Assembly: GCA_958009055.1 (NCBI GenBank)
Contig: OY253663.1
Coordinates: 248,001-312,000, forward strand
DNA: 64,000 bases
Reading direction: 5' to 3'
Source of the DNA: Choricystis sp. odSpoLacu1
Lineage: Eukaryota > Chlorophyta > Trebouxiophyceae
Shown here one piece after another: positions 32,069 through 42,972 of the stretch (the stretch's first letter is position 1; each line of letters opens with the position of its first letter). A model generated the notes under the pieces. The model did not search any database, was not told where the DNA came from, and saw only the letters and a program-made list of their open reading frames with translations. The position numbers and the translations under genes were made by a program.

Positions 32069-32797
32069 GGTCGACATTGAAGCTTTCAAACACACCATGG
32101 ACCTGCAGGTGCGGTGGAGAGAGAGAGAGAGGAAGGGAGAGCGGAGAGAGAGGGACCGTTCGTTTTTTCTCCACGGGGCGAGAGCAACGCGCCGTCGCCT
32201 CCCCACCTTACCTCACATCCCCACCCTTCCCCTCCACACCGACAGGACGTCTTCGCCGCGTGGGACGCGCCCGTCGCCACCGTCGACGCCTCCCTCAAAC
32301 CCACGGCCGCCACCACCGTGGCGCGCGCCCCTTCCTTCACCCTGCACGCTGACTGTTCCGCGCCGCCCGCGCCCTCTGCCCCCTTCTGCGCGCGCCCGGG
32401 CGCCACCACCCCCTCTGGCGGCGGCGCCTCCGACGCGACCGCGGTTATGGCCCCCTCTCCCGTCCGCTCCGCCCGCCGGCGCCAGCGCAGCTGGGGGGCG
32501 TCCCCTGCTAGCCGCGCGTCGCGCGCACGCGCCACCGCGCCCGCCGCGTCCCCCCTCTCCATCGCCGCGCCCGCGGGCTACGACTTTGCCACCGTGTACG
32601 CGTTCCTGGGGGCGTTGTTTGACCCTGCGTGTGCGGGTGTGGACGTCCCTGCTGCCCTGGCCGCCATGGGGGAGGCAGACAGAGCGGTGGCCCTCCTGTG
32701 GGCGCGCTCCCTCGCCACCCACCTGCGGTCCCCGGGGTCCATGGCGGCGGCGGCGGCAGCACTGGCGGAGGCGGGGGCGCTGGATGAGTCGCGGTGA
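32069..32797 (+). CDS. LCL-domain protein (REVEILLE/LHY-CCA1-like C-terminus), 5' part unresolved
   Basis: Supported exons are 32069-32108 and 32246-32797 (GTGCGG donor, CGACAG acceptor, phase 0). The C-terminal domain reads YDFATVYAFLGALFDPACAG ... ADRAVALLWARSLATHLRSP, matching the LCL domain of the RVE4/6/8 clock MYB proteins (DFAxVYxFIGSVFDP ... VLLLMRNLxxNLxSP). Upstream of it is a stretch KPTAATTVARAPSFTLHADC. In plants this domain sits behind a SHAQKYF-type MYB domain and recruits co-activators. No MYB is visible here. The first 100 bases of coding sequence and the true start are uncertain: an ATG at 32097 is possible, but the exon seems to begin earlier (VDIEAFKHTMDLQ). Confidence 0.6.
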
Positions 32798-33055
32798 ATG
32801 ATGGTGGGGAGAGAGAGAGTCAGAAAAAGATCAAAAGAAAATCCGAGTTTTTTTCTTGTTTCCCAAAAACGCTCGCGCCGGTTGGACCCCCGGCGCCCCC
32901 AGGTCGCGCGTGTTTTTTTACGTGTACTCACTGTATGATTGTTGCTTGTTTGTTTTTCGTGATTGTTTTCGTGTGACTTGAAAGTGTTTCACCTGTGTTC
33001 ACAGGGACCGACCGGTCATCGTTTCTACACCCAACCGTCCTGCCCCCCCCCCCCG

Positions 33056-35147
33056 TCACCACCCCACCTCCGACGCGCCCACCACCTCCACCTCGGGCGC
33101 CACGCACTGGGGCGCCCCGGAGGCTGCAGCGGCCGCGGCGTCGCCACCAGCGGCGGCGACCAACACCGCGGCCGCAGCACCCACAGCACGCGCGGCCGCG
33201 TCGGGCCCCCCTGTCGCGAAGGCGGTGGCCGCCGCCGCCGCCGCGCGCCCCACCGCGGACGCGCCCCCGGTGACGAGGGCCAGGGGGGAGACGCGCGCCC
33301 TGGACAGTTCGAGCTGGGCAACCCTCTCTCCCTCAGGAACGCCCGCCAGACGCGCCGCCATCGCGACGGCGGTCGACACACCGCCCAGTGTGTCGACCAG
33401 GCCACGCTGCAGTGCGTCGCCACCCACCCACACACGCCCCTGGGCGACAGCTTCCATGGTGTTAATCTCCATGCCGCGTGACTCTGCGGCCTTGTCGCGA
33501 AACTGGGAGTAAGCGTGCGCGACCGCCGCCTCGAACAGCTCCCGTTCATCGTCGGTGAACGTGCGCGAGTCCGACAGCAGCTCCGCGTAGCGGCCGCGAG
33601 ATAGAGTTTCTTTTGAATAGCCCGTCTTTTCGTACAGGCCGGCGAGTGAAATCTTGCCGGCGACAACGCCGATGCTGCCCGTCAGCGTCAACGGTTGCGC
33701 CACGATCGCGTTGGCCGCCATGGCGATGTAGAACCCGCCCGAAGCGGCCACATCAGTCATGCAGGCGACGACCGGTTTCACAGCTGCCAACCGCCGCACG
33801 GCGCGCCACACGAGGTCGGAGGCCAACGCATCGCCACCAGGTGAATTGACCACCAACACGACAGCTTTGATCTTGGGCATGGAGGCGAGCGTGTCCAGCG
33901 CTTTGATCAGGGGCGGCGCCGTGATGTTGGAGTCGGAGGGGGAGGTGCCGCCGACGATGGCCCCACTCAACCGCAGGACGGCCACCCTGTGCTTGCCCGC
34001 CAACCCAAACGCGGTCACAGAGACGGAGGCGTATTTTTTTAGAGTCACTGTGCGCAGCGGTTCGGGGGCTTTGGGGGGGCGGTCGCCGAGCGGGGTCCAG
34101 GCGGGGGGGGGTGGGGGCGGGCAGGCCAGTCAGCGACCGCAGCTCTTCCACCACTTCGTCCTCATATTTGAGGCCGTCGATGATGCCCGACTCCACGAAG
34201 CGGGGGGCTGCGTACGCGCCTTCATCCAGAAAGGCTGTGACCGCGTCCGTGGACAGGCCGCGGGATGCTGCCACCATCGAAACGAACTCGTCGTACACAG
34301 CGTCCGCGATCGCGCCCAACGCCTCCCTCTGCGCGTCCGCCATGCCGCTGCGCAACAGTTGATCCCCCGCCGACTTGAACTTGCCGATGCGCACGATGTC
34401 GGGGGAGACGCCCACCTTGTCGGCCACGCCGCGGAGGAAGGTGCCACTCACTGCGATGCCGCGTAACGACAGCGCCGCAGAGTCAGGCATGTAGACCTTG
34501 TCCGCGGCACAGGCGACGTAGTACTCCTTTTCGCCGCCACGCTCCAGGTAGGCGATGACGGGTTTGCCACTGGCTCTGGCGAGGGCGATATAATCTCTTA
34601 TTTCCTTTAATTTCGCCCACCCACTCGACAGGGGCTCGATCTTCAACCACACTGCAGACACGCGGGGATCGTAGGCCGCCTTCTCCAGGGCGCGCGTGAT
34701 CTGGGGCAGGGTGGTGGCCGAGCCAAAGCGGCCGGTGCGCTTGTCCCCGATCGCTCCGCCGAGCGGGATGACCAGCACCGAGTTGCTTTTGAACCGGCGC
34801 CAGGGCAGGGCAAAGGCGAGGCGGAACTTGGTGGCGGCCGCGGCGCCGGGGGTGGGGGGGGTGTAGAGTGGGGTGGGGGGTGGGGGGGACTGAGGGGAAA
34901 GGGGAGGTCGAGCGTTAGCGCGACACGTCGGTTTCACCAATCGGCGCCCCAAAAAACACACTCCATCCCGCCCCTCCTTCACCTCCAGCACGCTCTGGAT
35001 CGCCGTCTTGGCCACGTCCTCCTGCACCACGACGGCGGCCGCCTCGACGGGCGCCGACCGGACAGCGAGCGAGCGACGTATCGGTGTGGCTGCGGCGCGG
35101 CGCGGCGGCAGCGCCGGCAGCGACGCCGGCGTCAGGCGCAGAGACAT
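33056..35147 (-). CDS. SPPA: Signal peptide peptidase A (SppA/protease IV), plastid, frame-broken once
   Basis: Proposed exons 34983-35147 and 33056-34889 give 665 residues once one base is dropped. Arabidopsis SPPA is similar in length. The N-terminal half carries the catalytic lysine region VRIGKFKSAGDQLLRSGMAD; the C-terminal half carries VVLVVNSPGGDALASDLVWR and DVAASGGFYIAMAANAIV with the nucleophilic serine, then TLTGSIGVVAGK. The two halves lie in different frames. The change falls at or near the G9 tract at 34103-34111 (C9 in the coding strand), where eight bases would restore a continuous protein. SppA is a serine protease of the thylakoid membrane, induced by light in plants. The leader MSLRLTPASLPALPPRRAAA looks like a transit peptide. 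The first intron is optional: its donor is GTGAAG and the frame is open through it. Confidence 0.88.
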
Positions 35148-35263
35148 GAGAGGGTGTGTGAGTGTGTGTGCGATGCAGTGACAGCGCCAAGTTGATGGCG
35201 CAGAGAGGGAAGTCAAAAAGGAAAACAAAACTGATTGTGCAGCAAACCAAAACAACGATCAAC

Positions 35264-36933
35264 CTACTCACCACTCACCGCCACCACTTCCTGCCACACC
35301 GCCTCCACGTCGCCCACGCGCAGCGTGCCCACGACAGCGTGCAGGAACCGTCCCCTGCCCGTCATGCGGTCTGCGTTCAGGGGGGGGGGTGGGGGGGAGG
35401 CCCCCGCGAAACGACGCCGCAAGAAAGGACAGCACTGTCGCCACGTCTCGCAGCGTCATGGCGGCCGCAGAGGCGGCCACGATGTCTGCCACAGACCGGC
35501 CGCCGCGGGGCGTGCCACCATCCGCCGACGCAAAGCGGGAGGGGCCGGGGCCGGTGGCGGGGTGGAGGCCGACTCTGGAGCGCAGCGCGTCGAGGGCTGG
35601 CGCGCCGGGGGAGCCGGCCCACCAGTGGAGGCGGTCGCCGCCGCCCGTGACCACCCGTGGCGACGCGTCGTACGAGGCCAGCGACAACGGGGACGATGTG
35701 CCACTGTCGTCGCCGGCGGCGGCCGTGGCCACAGCGGGCGGACGCGGCGCCGACAGCGCGCGCGCGAGCCGCGGCACGGTCGCCCCGCCAAACGGGGCGG
35801 CCCGCGTGTCTAGAATCACGTCAGCCTCCGCCCCAAGCACTGACGCGCCATCGCCACCTCCCATCAGCAACAGGCGCCCCCCCGGCAGCGGCGCCAAAAC
35901 AGCAAACTCGCGCGCCCTCGGCGGCGGCCCCACCACCGGCACCGCCGCCCAGGCAACGCCATCAGACGACCGCACCACGGCCGCTGTGTCGGCCAGCAGG
36001 GTCTGAGTCCGCCCCCGCAGCCAGCCGCCGTCCGAGGTGCGGCCCCCAAAGAAGACGAGCCAGTTGCCGAGGGACGTGGCGGCGTGACCCTTGCGGGGGG
36101 GGGGGGGCGGGGCCAGGGAGGTCGAGCTTGGTCCACGCGCCTGCTGCGTCCCCCTCCCCCTCCCCGCCCGGCCGAAACATCCACAGGTCGGCCGAGGGGC
36201 CGGCCGCCGTTTCCCCGCCACACAGAAAGGCGCGGCTCCATGCCGCGGTGAGGGAGTGTCCATAGCGAGGGCCCGGGGTGGGCGGGGGGAGCTGTGTCCA
36301 GGCATCAGACGCGGCATCAAACAGCCAGCAGTCGCCCAGCCTCTTTTCGTGGGCGTCCAGCCCGCCGACCAGGAGGAGGCGGGCGTTGGGCAGGGGGGCG
36401 AGGGCGGTGAAGTCGCGGGCAGGGGGGCGCGGGGAGGTGCGCGTGACGGCGGCAGGCCGCCACGTCAGCGTGTCCACGTCCAGCGCGTGCAGACTGTCGT
36501 GCTTGACGACACGCCCATTCAGAAAGGCGTGGCCGCCGAAAACAAACACGGTGCGGCCGAGGGACGCTGCCGCGTGGAACGCGCGCGGCGCGGGGGGCAC
36601 ACCACGCGTCGCGGGCGTGTGCCACGCGTCCCCCTCCAGCAGCAGGGCGACGCTGGACAGCGCGCACCTGTCCACGCACAGGCCACCGTGCAGGACGACG
36701 ACGGCCGCGCCCCACGCGCAGGCCTCGATGACGGTGGCGGCAGCCCCCATACGCGCGGGGGGGGGGGGCGTCCGTGCGCGCGGGGTGCCAGGCGAGGGGG
36801 GGGATGGGGGGCGGCATATGAGTGGGCTGTGTGTGCAGCCTCCAAGCGTGCTGTGCCGCCAGGTAGGCGGGGCCTGCGATGCCGCCCCGCAGTGGGTCAA
36901 GAGTGGCGCAGCGTGGAGAGGGAGTGAGACCAT
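35264..36933 (-). CDS. Kelch-repeat protein, frame-broken twice
   Basis: A beta-propeller protein of about 555 residues if one base is dropped at each of two tracts. Kelch-like motifs: [96 protein letters not shown]. After the G13 tract (36095-36107) the next blade continues in a second frame ([36 protein letters not shown]). After the G10 tract (35380-35389) the C-terminal [33 protein letters not shown] is in a third. Start taken at the ATG at 36933, which keeps the first frame open. Partner and substrate are unknown. The length works out to a whole number of codons only with both corrections. Confidence 0.75.
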
Positions 36934-37005
36934 TGCTTTGCTCACACTCGCTTCTTTCGTGTCCCTTCTCTCTCTCGCCACCGCGCCCCACCACACGCCC
37001 TCCTC

Positions 37006-37908
37006 ATGGCCCGCATCACACACGCGGTACGCAGAGACGCACAGCTTGGCGGGGGCCGAGTCCGCAGCTTGGCGCGCGCCGTGTGTGTGGACGCGCCCCG
37101 GCTCCGAAAGCGGTTGAGTGCGCGCGCCATGGCTCGGTCCCCGCGCCCCCTCCCCTCTTCTCACCGTCCTCTCACCCCACACAAACACTCACACAGGGCC
37201 CCGGCAGCGCCGCCCCCCTGCGCTCGCCCAAGCGCGCCGCCCTGGGGGCGCGCGCCGCAGGTGCGTTGGAAGGCTTTGGTTTTTCGGCAGCGCGCGCGGG
37301 GCGCCCGCGACCCACACGCAGCCCTGGCCCCCCAGTCAGCGCGTGCGTCAGTGAGAGGCGGTCGTGTGACGCTGTCCGAGGCAATGGAAACGACGAGCCA
37401 CCACCCTATTTCCCCCTCACAGGCACTGCCTCGTCCAAGCCGCGCCGCTACCGCCCCGGCACCGTCGCGCTGCGCGAAATTCGCAAGTACCAGCGCTCCA
37501 CCGAGCTGCTCATTCGCAAGCTGCCGTTTGCTCGGCTGGTGAGTGGTTTGTGTGGGGGAGAGGAAGAATCAATACGCAGCACACACCATGGTTTGTGTGG
37601 GGGAGAGGAAGAATCAATACGCAGCACACACCACCTTCTCTCTCTCTGACCCCGACACCCCCCCTCCTCCCCCCCTCCACCCCACTCCCCAGGCCCGCGA
37701 AATCACCAACGGGGTCGCCCCCGAACCCTTCCGCTGGACGGCGGAAGCCCTGCTGGCTCTGCAGGAGGCGACCGAGGATTTCATTGTGCACCTGTTTGAG
37801 GACACCAACCTGTGCGCCATCCACGCGAAAAGGGTGACGATCATGCCTAAGGATCTGCAGCTGGCCCGGCGCATTCGGGGGCCGATCTATGGTGTGTCGA
37901 GTTACTGA
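37006..37908 (+). CDS. CENH3: Centromeric histone H3 variant (CENH3/CENP-A)
   Basis: Exons 37006-37026 (tentative), 37197-37260, 37423-37538 and 37693-37908 give 138 residues. The core starts [32 protein letters not shown] as in H3. It then diverges: [20 protein letters not shown] has the longer, Trp-containing loop 1 typical of CENH3, and the helix continues [18 protein letters not shown]. The third helix, [20 protein letters not shown], stays close to canonical H3. The tail ends [10 protein letters not shown], not RGERA. CENH3 marks centromeric nucleosomes and seeds the kinetochore. The N-terminal tail is short and lacks the H3 K4/K9 block. Exon 1 uses a GTACGC donor and is the least certain part. 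The third intron holds a 45-bp tandem duplication. Confidence 0.85.
37545..37634. repeat. 45-bp tandem duplication in a CENH3 intron
   Basis: Two adjacent copies of a 45-base unit beginning GGTTTGTGTGGGGGAGAGG and including AATCAATACGCAGCACACACC. The copies are almost identical; they differ only at the last two bases. The first starts four bases past the exon end, so it nearly abuts the donor site. Confidence 0.95.
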
Positions 37909-38138
37909 AGAGAGGGGTGGTGGTGTGTGTTTTTGTTTCTGTTTCATTTCATTCCTCTGAAAAAACTGTGTGAGAAAGAACTGCGTCCCCGACTTTTTGT
38001 GTCACCAAAAATGCGCACACACGCCCGGCGTGCTGCTGCTGGTGCGTGTGCTTGAAAAGCGTGGAAGGTTAAACTTTCGCAGGTGTCGCGAGCGAAAGAA
38101 AGAAAAACCAAAAAAAAACAAAGCAAGCCGTCTCTCTC

Positions 38139-41100
38139 TCACCCAGCTGCACCCTCCTCCTTCGCCTCCCCCCCCGCAAACCAGGCGCCCGCCTGGTCAG
38201 CCTCGCCAGGCGCCACGCGCACTCGCCACCCTCCCTCGTCAGCGGCGGCCACCAGTTCTGCCGCGATGGGCACACTGCTGATGGTCACCCCATCCCCCAC
38301 CACCACCAGCTTGGCCTTGGCCCGCGTCACCGCCACGTTGACGCGGCGCCAGTCGGCCAGGGGGCGGCCCGCGTCAGCGTCGGCGTTGGAGCGGCACAGA
38401 GAGAGCAGGACGGCGTCTCGGTCGCGCCCCTGGCACTTGTCGATCGTCAGGCACTCGACTCCGCCCCACCCGCCCGTGTCGGCGGCCGCCGCCAGGGCGG
38501 CCACCTGGGCGCGGTAGGGGGACACCGCCAGTGTGGAGGAGGAGGGGAGGCCCGCGACCAGCAGGCCACGTGCGATGGCACCCACCAACGCCGCCTCCCC
38601 GCTGTTGGCACACCCGTCCCCCGCCCGCGCGTCGGGGCAGGTGCCGGCCGTGTCGATGAATACGAGGGCACGGGCTGGGTCCAGGGCGACGGCCAGCCAG
38701 GGCGGGAGAGGGGTGGAGTGCGGTGGCAGCGCGCGCGGCAGGGCGAGGCGGCGCGCGGCGATGGCGGGGGACCCAGCCACCAGGGCGCCCCCATACACGA
38801 GCCGGTTGGCCAGGGCCTGGATGGGGGCGGCCATGCGGTACTGGCGGCGCAGGCGGGTGACGGACTGTGGAGTGGAATGGGGGGTGGGTGGGGGGCGGGG
38901 GGTCAGCGCTCGCTTCGTGCGCTCGTCCGCACCCTCTCCACCCTCTCCACCCTCTCTCCCTCCTTACCTGCGGGTGCGCCGTGGCCAGCCTCTGGAACAG
39001 GCTCTCCGGTGGGTCGCCCCCACTGCCGCCACCCCCTGCCAAGGGAGGCAGCTGGTAGTGGTCACCGACCAACGCCCAACACCGCGCGCGGAACAGCGCC
39101 CCCAGCGCGGCGGGCGCCGCGATCTGGCTCGCCTCATCCACCAGGGCCAGGTCAAAGGGGCGCGCCCGCCGCAGCAGGGCGGCATCCGCGGACAGCACGG
39201 TGGCGCCAGTGACGGGGGAGGCGTCGACGAGGGCGGCCAGCTCGGCAGCAGTCGCAGACGCGGGGGGCACAAACCGAGCAACCCCTGCATGCACCCCCGC
39301 CGCCCGCCCCACGCGCAGCATGGTCAGGCCGCCGCCCGCCGCTTCATCCAGGCGCAGCAGCACGTTGTCCACGGCGGCGTTGGTGTAGGCGGTGATGAGG
39401 ACGCGGCGCCCCGCCGCGACGGCGGCGCGCGCGGCGGCGGCGAGCGCGGCGGTTTTGCCGGTGCCTGGCAGGCCGAGGCACAGCGCGTAGTCGGGCTCCC
39501 CCAGCAGGCGGTGCACAAAGGCGGACTGTTCAGCGTTGAGGGAGGCGAGGCAGGGGGCGGCTCCTGCTGCCAGGGCGGCCGCGCGCGCGGCGGGGGACGG
39601 GGCCGCGGGAGGCGCGAGGTCCACCACGAGCCTGCGCGCGCGCGCGGCGGCGGCCGCCCCCGGCGCCGCTGCAGCCGCCCCCACGGGCGCCGCCTCAAAC
39701 AGGCGGGTGAGCCAGCGCCGCTGGCGCACGATGCCGGCCGAGGGTTCGTCCCGGTCGATGCGCCACAGGGAGGAGGCGGGGGGGGCGAGCTCTGTGCGCA
39801 GCGGGCGTTCGAGCGACAGCGTGACTGCATCCCGGCACACGCCCGCCACCGTGGCGCGGGCGACGCAGGGGTGGGCGCCATCCACGCCCACGATGACCAT
39901 GTCGCCCGGCGCAAAGCCGGTGGCGTCGAGCGGGGTGGCAGGGGGAGGGGGGGATGGCGACGACGACCGCGGCGACGACGGCGGCACACACTCCCGCCCA
40001 AACGTGGCCACCCAGCCGCCGTCGCCGCCCTCGCCCACGCTGAGCAGGGTCAGGCCAGCTACGGCTCGCCCTCTGGCCTCGCGTTCGCGGCCGGACAGAG
40101 TCCACACCTCGGCGCGGCGGGTCGTGGCGGCCGCGTCCTCTGCATCCAATGAAGCCAGCCAGCCGCCCACCCAGGCCGCGGCAGCGGGGGACAGAGGCAC
40201 GACACCGTCATCCCAGGGTGGGCCCAGCCTGCCTGCACTGCCGCCCCCCGCGTCCACGGCGGTGGCGACGCCACACGCGACGTGCTGGAAGCACGAGCGG
40301 CACGGCCGCCGCGCACCGTCGTCCAGGAGGGGAGGCAGAGGCGCCCCGGGCGCCAACGCGGACGCCAGCGCGTTGCGGCGAGCCAGTAGGGAGGCCAGTT
40401 CGCCGGTGCGGGCGGGGACGAGGGCGGGGGGGCGGCCGTCGGTGTAGAGGAGGAGGCCCGCGTGGGGGGCGGCCCCATAGCGCGCGGCCAAGAGGGCGCC
40501 ATACAGCGACACCTGGGCCCGGTGCGAGTCGTGGCGGCGCCCGGTTTTGAGTTCCAGGGGGACGAGGTGGGCGGGGGGCGCGCCTGGGGCGGTGTCCGAG
40601 GCAACAGAGGCGCCGCTCCCAAAGCGCGCGGCCACCGTCGCGTCCAGCACGCCCTTGATGCCCGCCCGCGGCGCCCACACCGTCTCCTCGATGTCGATGA
40701 CGGCAGTCAGGCAGGCGGTGGCGGTGGAGTCGTTTGAATCTTCCACGGGGGCGGTGGGACAGCCGCGCGACGTGTAGGCGGACGCAAGCGCGGCGATAGG
40801 GCCAGCGGCCGCAGCCACCGCCGTCCTGGCGGCGGCTTCGCTCAGCCCCACCTCCACCAGCCGGGCCGCAGATCTGGCGACGGCAGCGTCGGCGGCAGCG
40901 GCTGCCGTCGCAGGATCCGCCAGGGCGGCGCCCAACACTTCGTGGGCCAGGGTGCCCGCCGTGGCGGCCGGCCCCGGGTCCCCCCCAAACCTCTCCTCCA
41001 GCACGGCGGCCCGGGGGCAGGTGAGGCCGCCCGCGACGCGGGTGCCGGACAGCAGGCGGTCGGGGGCCAGCAGGAGGGAGGGCAGGGTGGCGGAGGGGCC

Positions 41101-42637
41101 GTGGGCCGAGCCGTCGACGCGGGCGCCGCGCTCGCCAGACGGGCCGGGGGCGTCGGGGGACGCGTCTGCGACGGCCACCGCGTCGCCTGGGGTAGGGGCG
41201 GTGTCTGCCCAGGGGCCACGCACGCGCAGGTAGAGAGAGTGTGGAGGAGGAGGAGGGGCGGTGGCAGCACCCTTTCCTCCTCCTCCACCTGCCGCATCAG
41301 GCGGAGGGTCGGCCAACAGTCTCAGATCGTAGCCATCATCGCAGGGCGTCACCTCCAGCACGACGTAGCGGTCGGGGTGGGGGGGAGGACCCGGCAGGGT
41401 GCCCAACTCCGCGAGCGGGTCGTCTGGTGCGTGCGGTGCGGCGGCCTCGGCACGGCCTGCGCCCCCCACGTCCACGTGCCCCGCCTCCACCGTGGGTCGG
41501 GTGGAGGGGCGGGCTGGTTTGGCCGTCACCGCGGGTGGAGGAGGGCCGGTGGGCGGCGGCGGAGGCGGCGCGGCCGCGGTCGCGCGTGCGGCCGCGCGCT
41601 CTGCCAACGCCTCCGCCTCCGCCTGCAGCAGGGCGTCCACATCCAGGGCGGCGCCATCCAGGTCGTCGTCGGCAAAGATGCCGGCGGCTGGCCGGTGGGG
41701 TGGCGGCGCGGGCGGCAGCACGGCGCGCGGCGACGCTGGCGACCGCGGCGCACCCGCCTCCCCACCATCCCCCACCGCCACAATGGCGTCCAGCACGCTC
41801 AACACGTGGCGTGCCGCCCGTTCCCGGCGGGAGGCGGCGGCCGACCGGCTCACCGACGCGCGCGCGCGCGCCGGCCCGCCGCCGCCGCCGCTGCTGCCGC
41901 CGTCGGACGCGCGCTTGCGCGCGCGCGCGCGCCCGCGGCGGGCGTTTCCGCCGCCCCGCCCGGCGCCTGGGTGGCGGTCAGGGCGGCCAGTCGGTCGTGG
42001 CCGCCGCCCCCGCTGGCTGCGGCGCCAGCGTCGGCAAAGGCCAGCAACTCTTCGAGCGACGGCGCGCCGCGGTCGTTGGTGTCAGTCGCGCGCTCCGCCA
42101 CTCGCCCCAACCTGGCCGCCGCGTCCGAAGGGCGGCGGCGGGGGGCGCAGGCGCCCCCCTCGCGGTCTCTGCCGCCGTCTCCGGAGCCGGCGGAGACGGG
42201 GGAGAGGGCGTACACGACGCGCGCGGCGTCGTCGTCGTCATCCGACGGAGCAGCGACAGGAGCTGAAGCGGGTGCCGCCACCAGGCCGCGCTGCCGTTTG
42301 GGAGCGCGCGCCGCGCTGGGGGATGGCAGGGCCACCGGGCGCCGGGCCAAGGGCGGCGGAGGGGGCGCCGGTGGGTCGGGCGGTGGCAGCGCGCCCGGCT
42401 GCGCGGGGCGCGAGTGGGCGCGTGGTGCGCCGGGCAGGCGCGCTCTTTTTGTCGAAAAACTTGGTGATGGCCTGGCCAGCTGTGCCGGCTTTCTTGGCGT
42501 CGGACGCTTTGGCCTGGGGGGGAGGCAAGAGAGGGAGGGGAGAAAGTCGAGTGCGGTCGCGCGCGCGCGCGCGCGTCCAATGGCCCCCGCCCCGGCAACC
42601 CACACCCACGCTTCACACGCAACCTCACCTTGCCCAT
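38139..42637 (-). CDS. DNA2: DNA2 nuclease-helicase
   Basis: Exons 42629-42637 (Met-Gly-Lys), 38968-42513 and 38139-38864; about 1,426 residues. DNA2 trims flaps in Okazaki fragments and resects broken ends. The nuclease core has TCPRAAVLEERF (first iron-sulfur cysteine), GIKGVLDATV (metal aspartate), VPLELKTGRRHDSHRAQVSL (E-x-K) and CRSCFQHVAC (remaining three cysteines). The SF1 helicase has GLPGTGKTAA (Walker A), LALVDEASQIAA (Walker B), LVGDHYQLPPL, LTIDKCQGRDRDAVLLSLCR and VNVAVTRAKAKLVVVGD. The N-terminal 200 residues are disordered and change frame twice: at roughly 42370 and back again at a CG dinucleotide run near 41920-41933. QAITKFFDKK at the N-terminus resembles, but does not match, a PCNA-binding box. 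Confidence 0.9.
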
Positions 42638-42972
42638 GGTGGCGCGTGTCCACACACACACGCACACGCAGGCGTTGTGCAGTCTACGGCCGGGGCGAGG
42701 CCGGGCGGGGTGGGCGCATGCGAGAGAAGAGGGGGGACTGTTTGCTGCACAGAAACACGCAGGGGCGCGCGAGTCCACGGCGAGGTGGACGCAGCGGGTG
42801 TGCGTGTGTGCGTTGGTGTGGAGAGTTGGGCGCGCGTGGCGAGCGTCGCTGCGTTCTGTGGATTCAGGCGCGGAGGTGTGCCGAAACGCACGACGAGCAA
42901 AAAACCCACACTGCGCCGACGCAGTGGAACCAGCACCACCCACACCGCTGCCCCGGTCCCTTCCGCCCCGCC

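Noticed and set aside
37120..37140. ATGs on both strands sharing one CCATGG at about 37129
   Set aside because: Neither joins a downstream exon in the right phase for CENH3 or the Kelch gene. The ATG at 37006 with a GTACGC donor fits CENH3 better.
37545..37634. CRISPR-like repeat
   Set aside because: Two directly adjacent copies with no spacers: a tandem duplication in an intron.
42440..42480. PCNA-interacting box in DNA2 (QAITKFF)
   Set aside because: The canonical spacing is Q-x-x-h-x-x-a-a; this sequence is one residue short, so I only call it similar.
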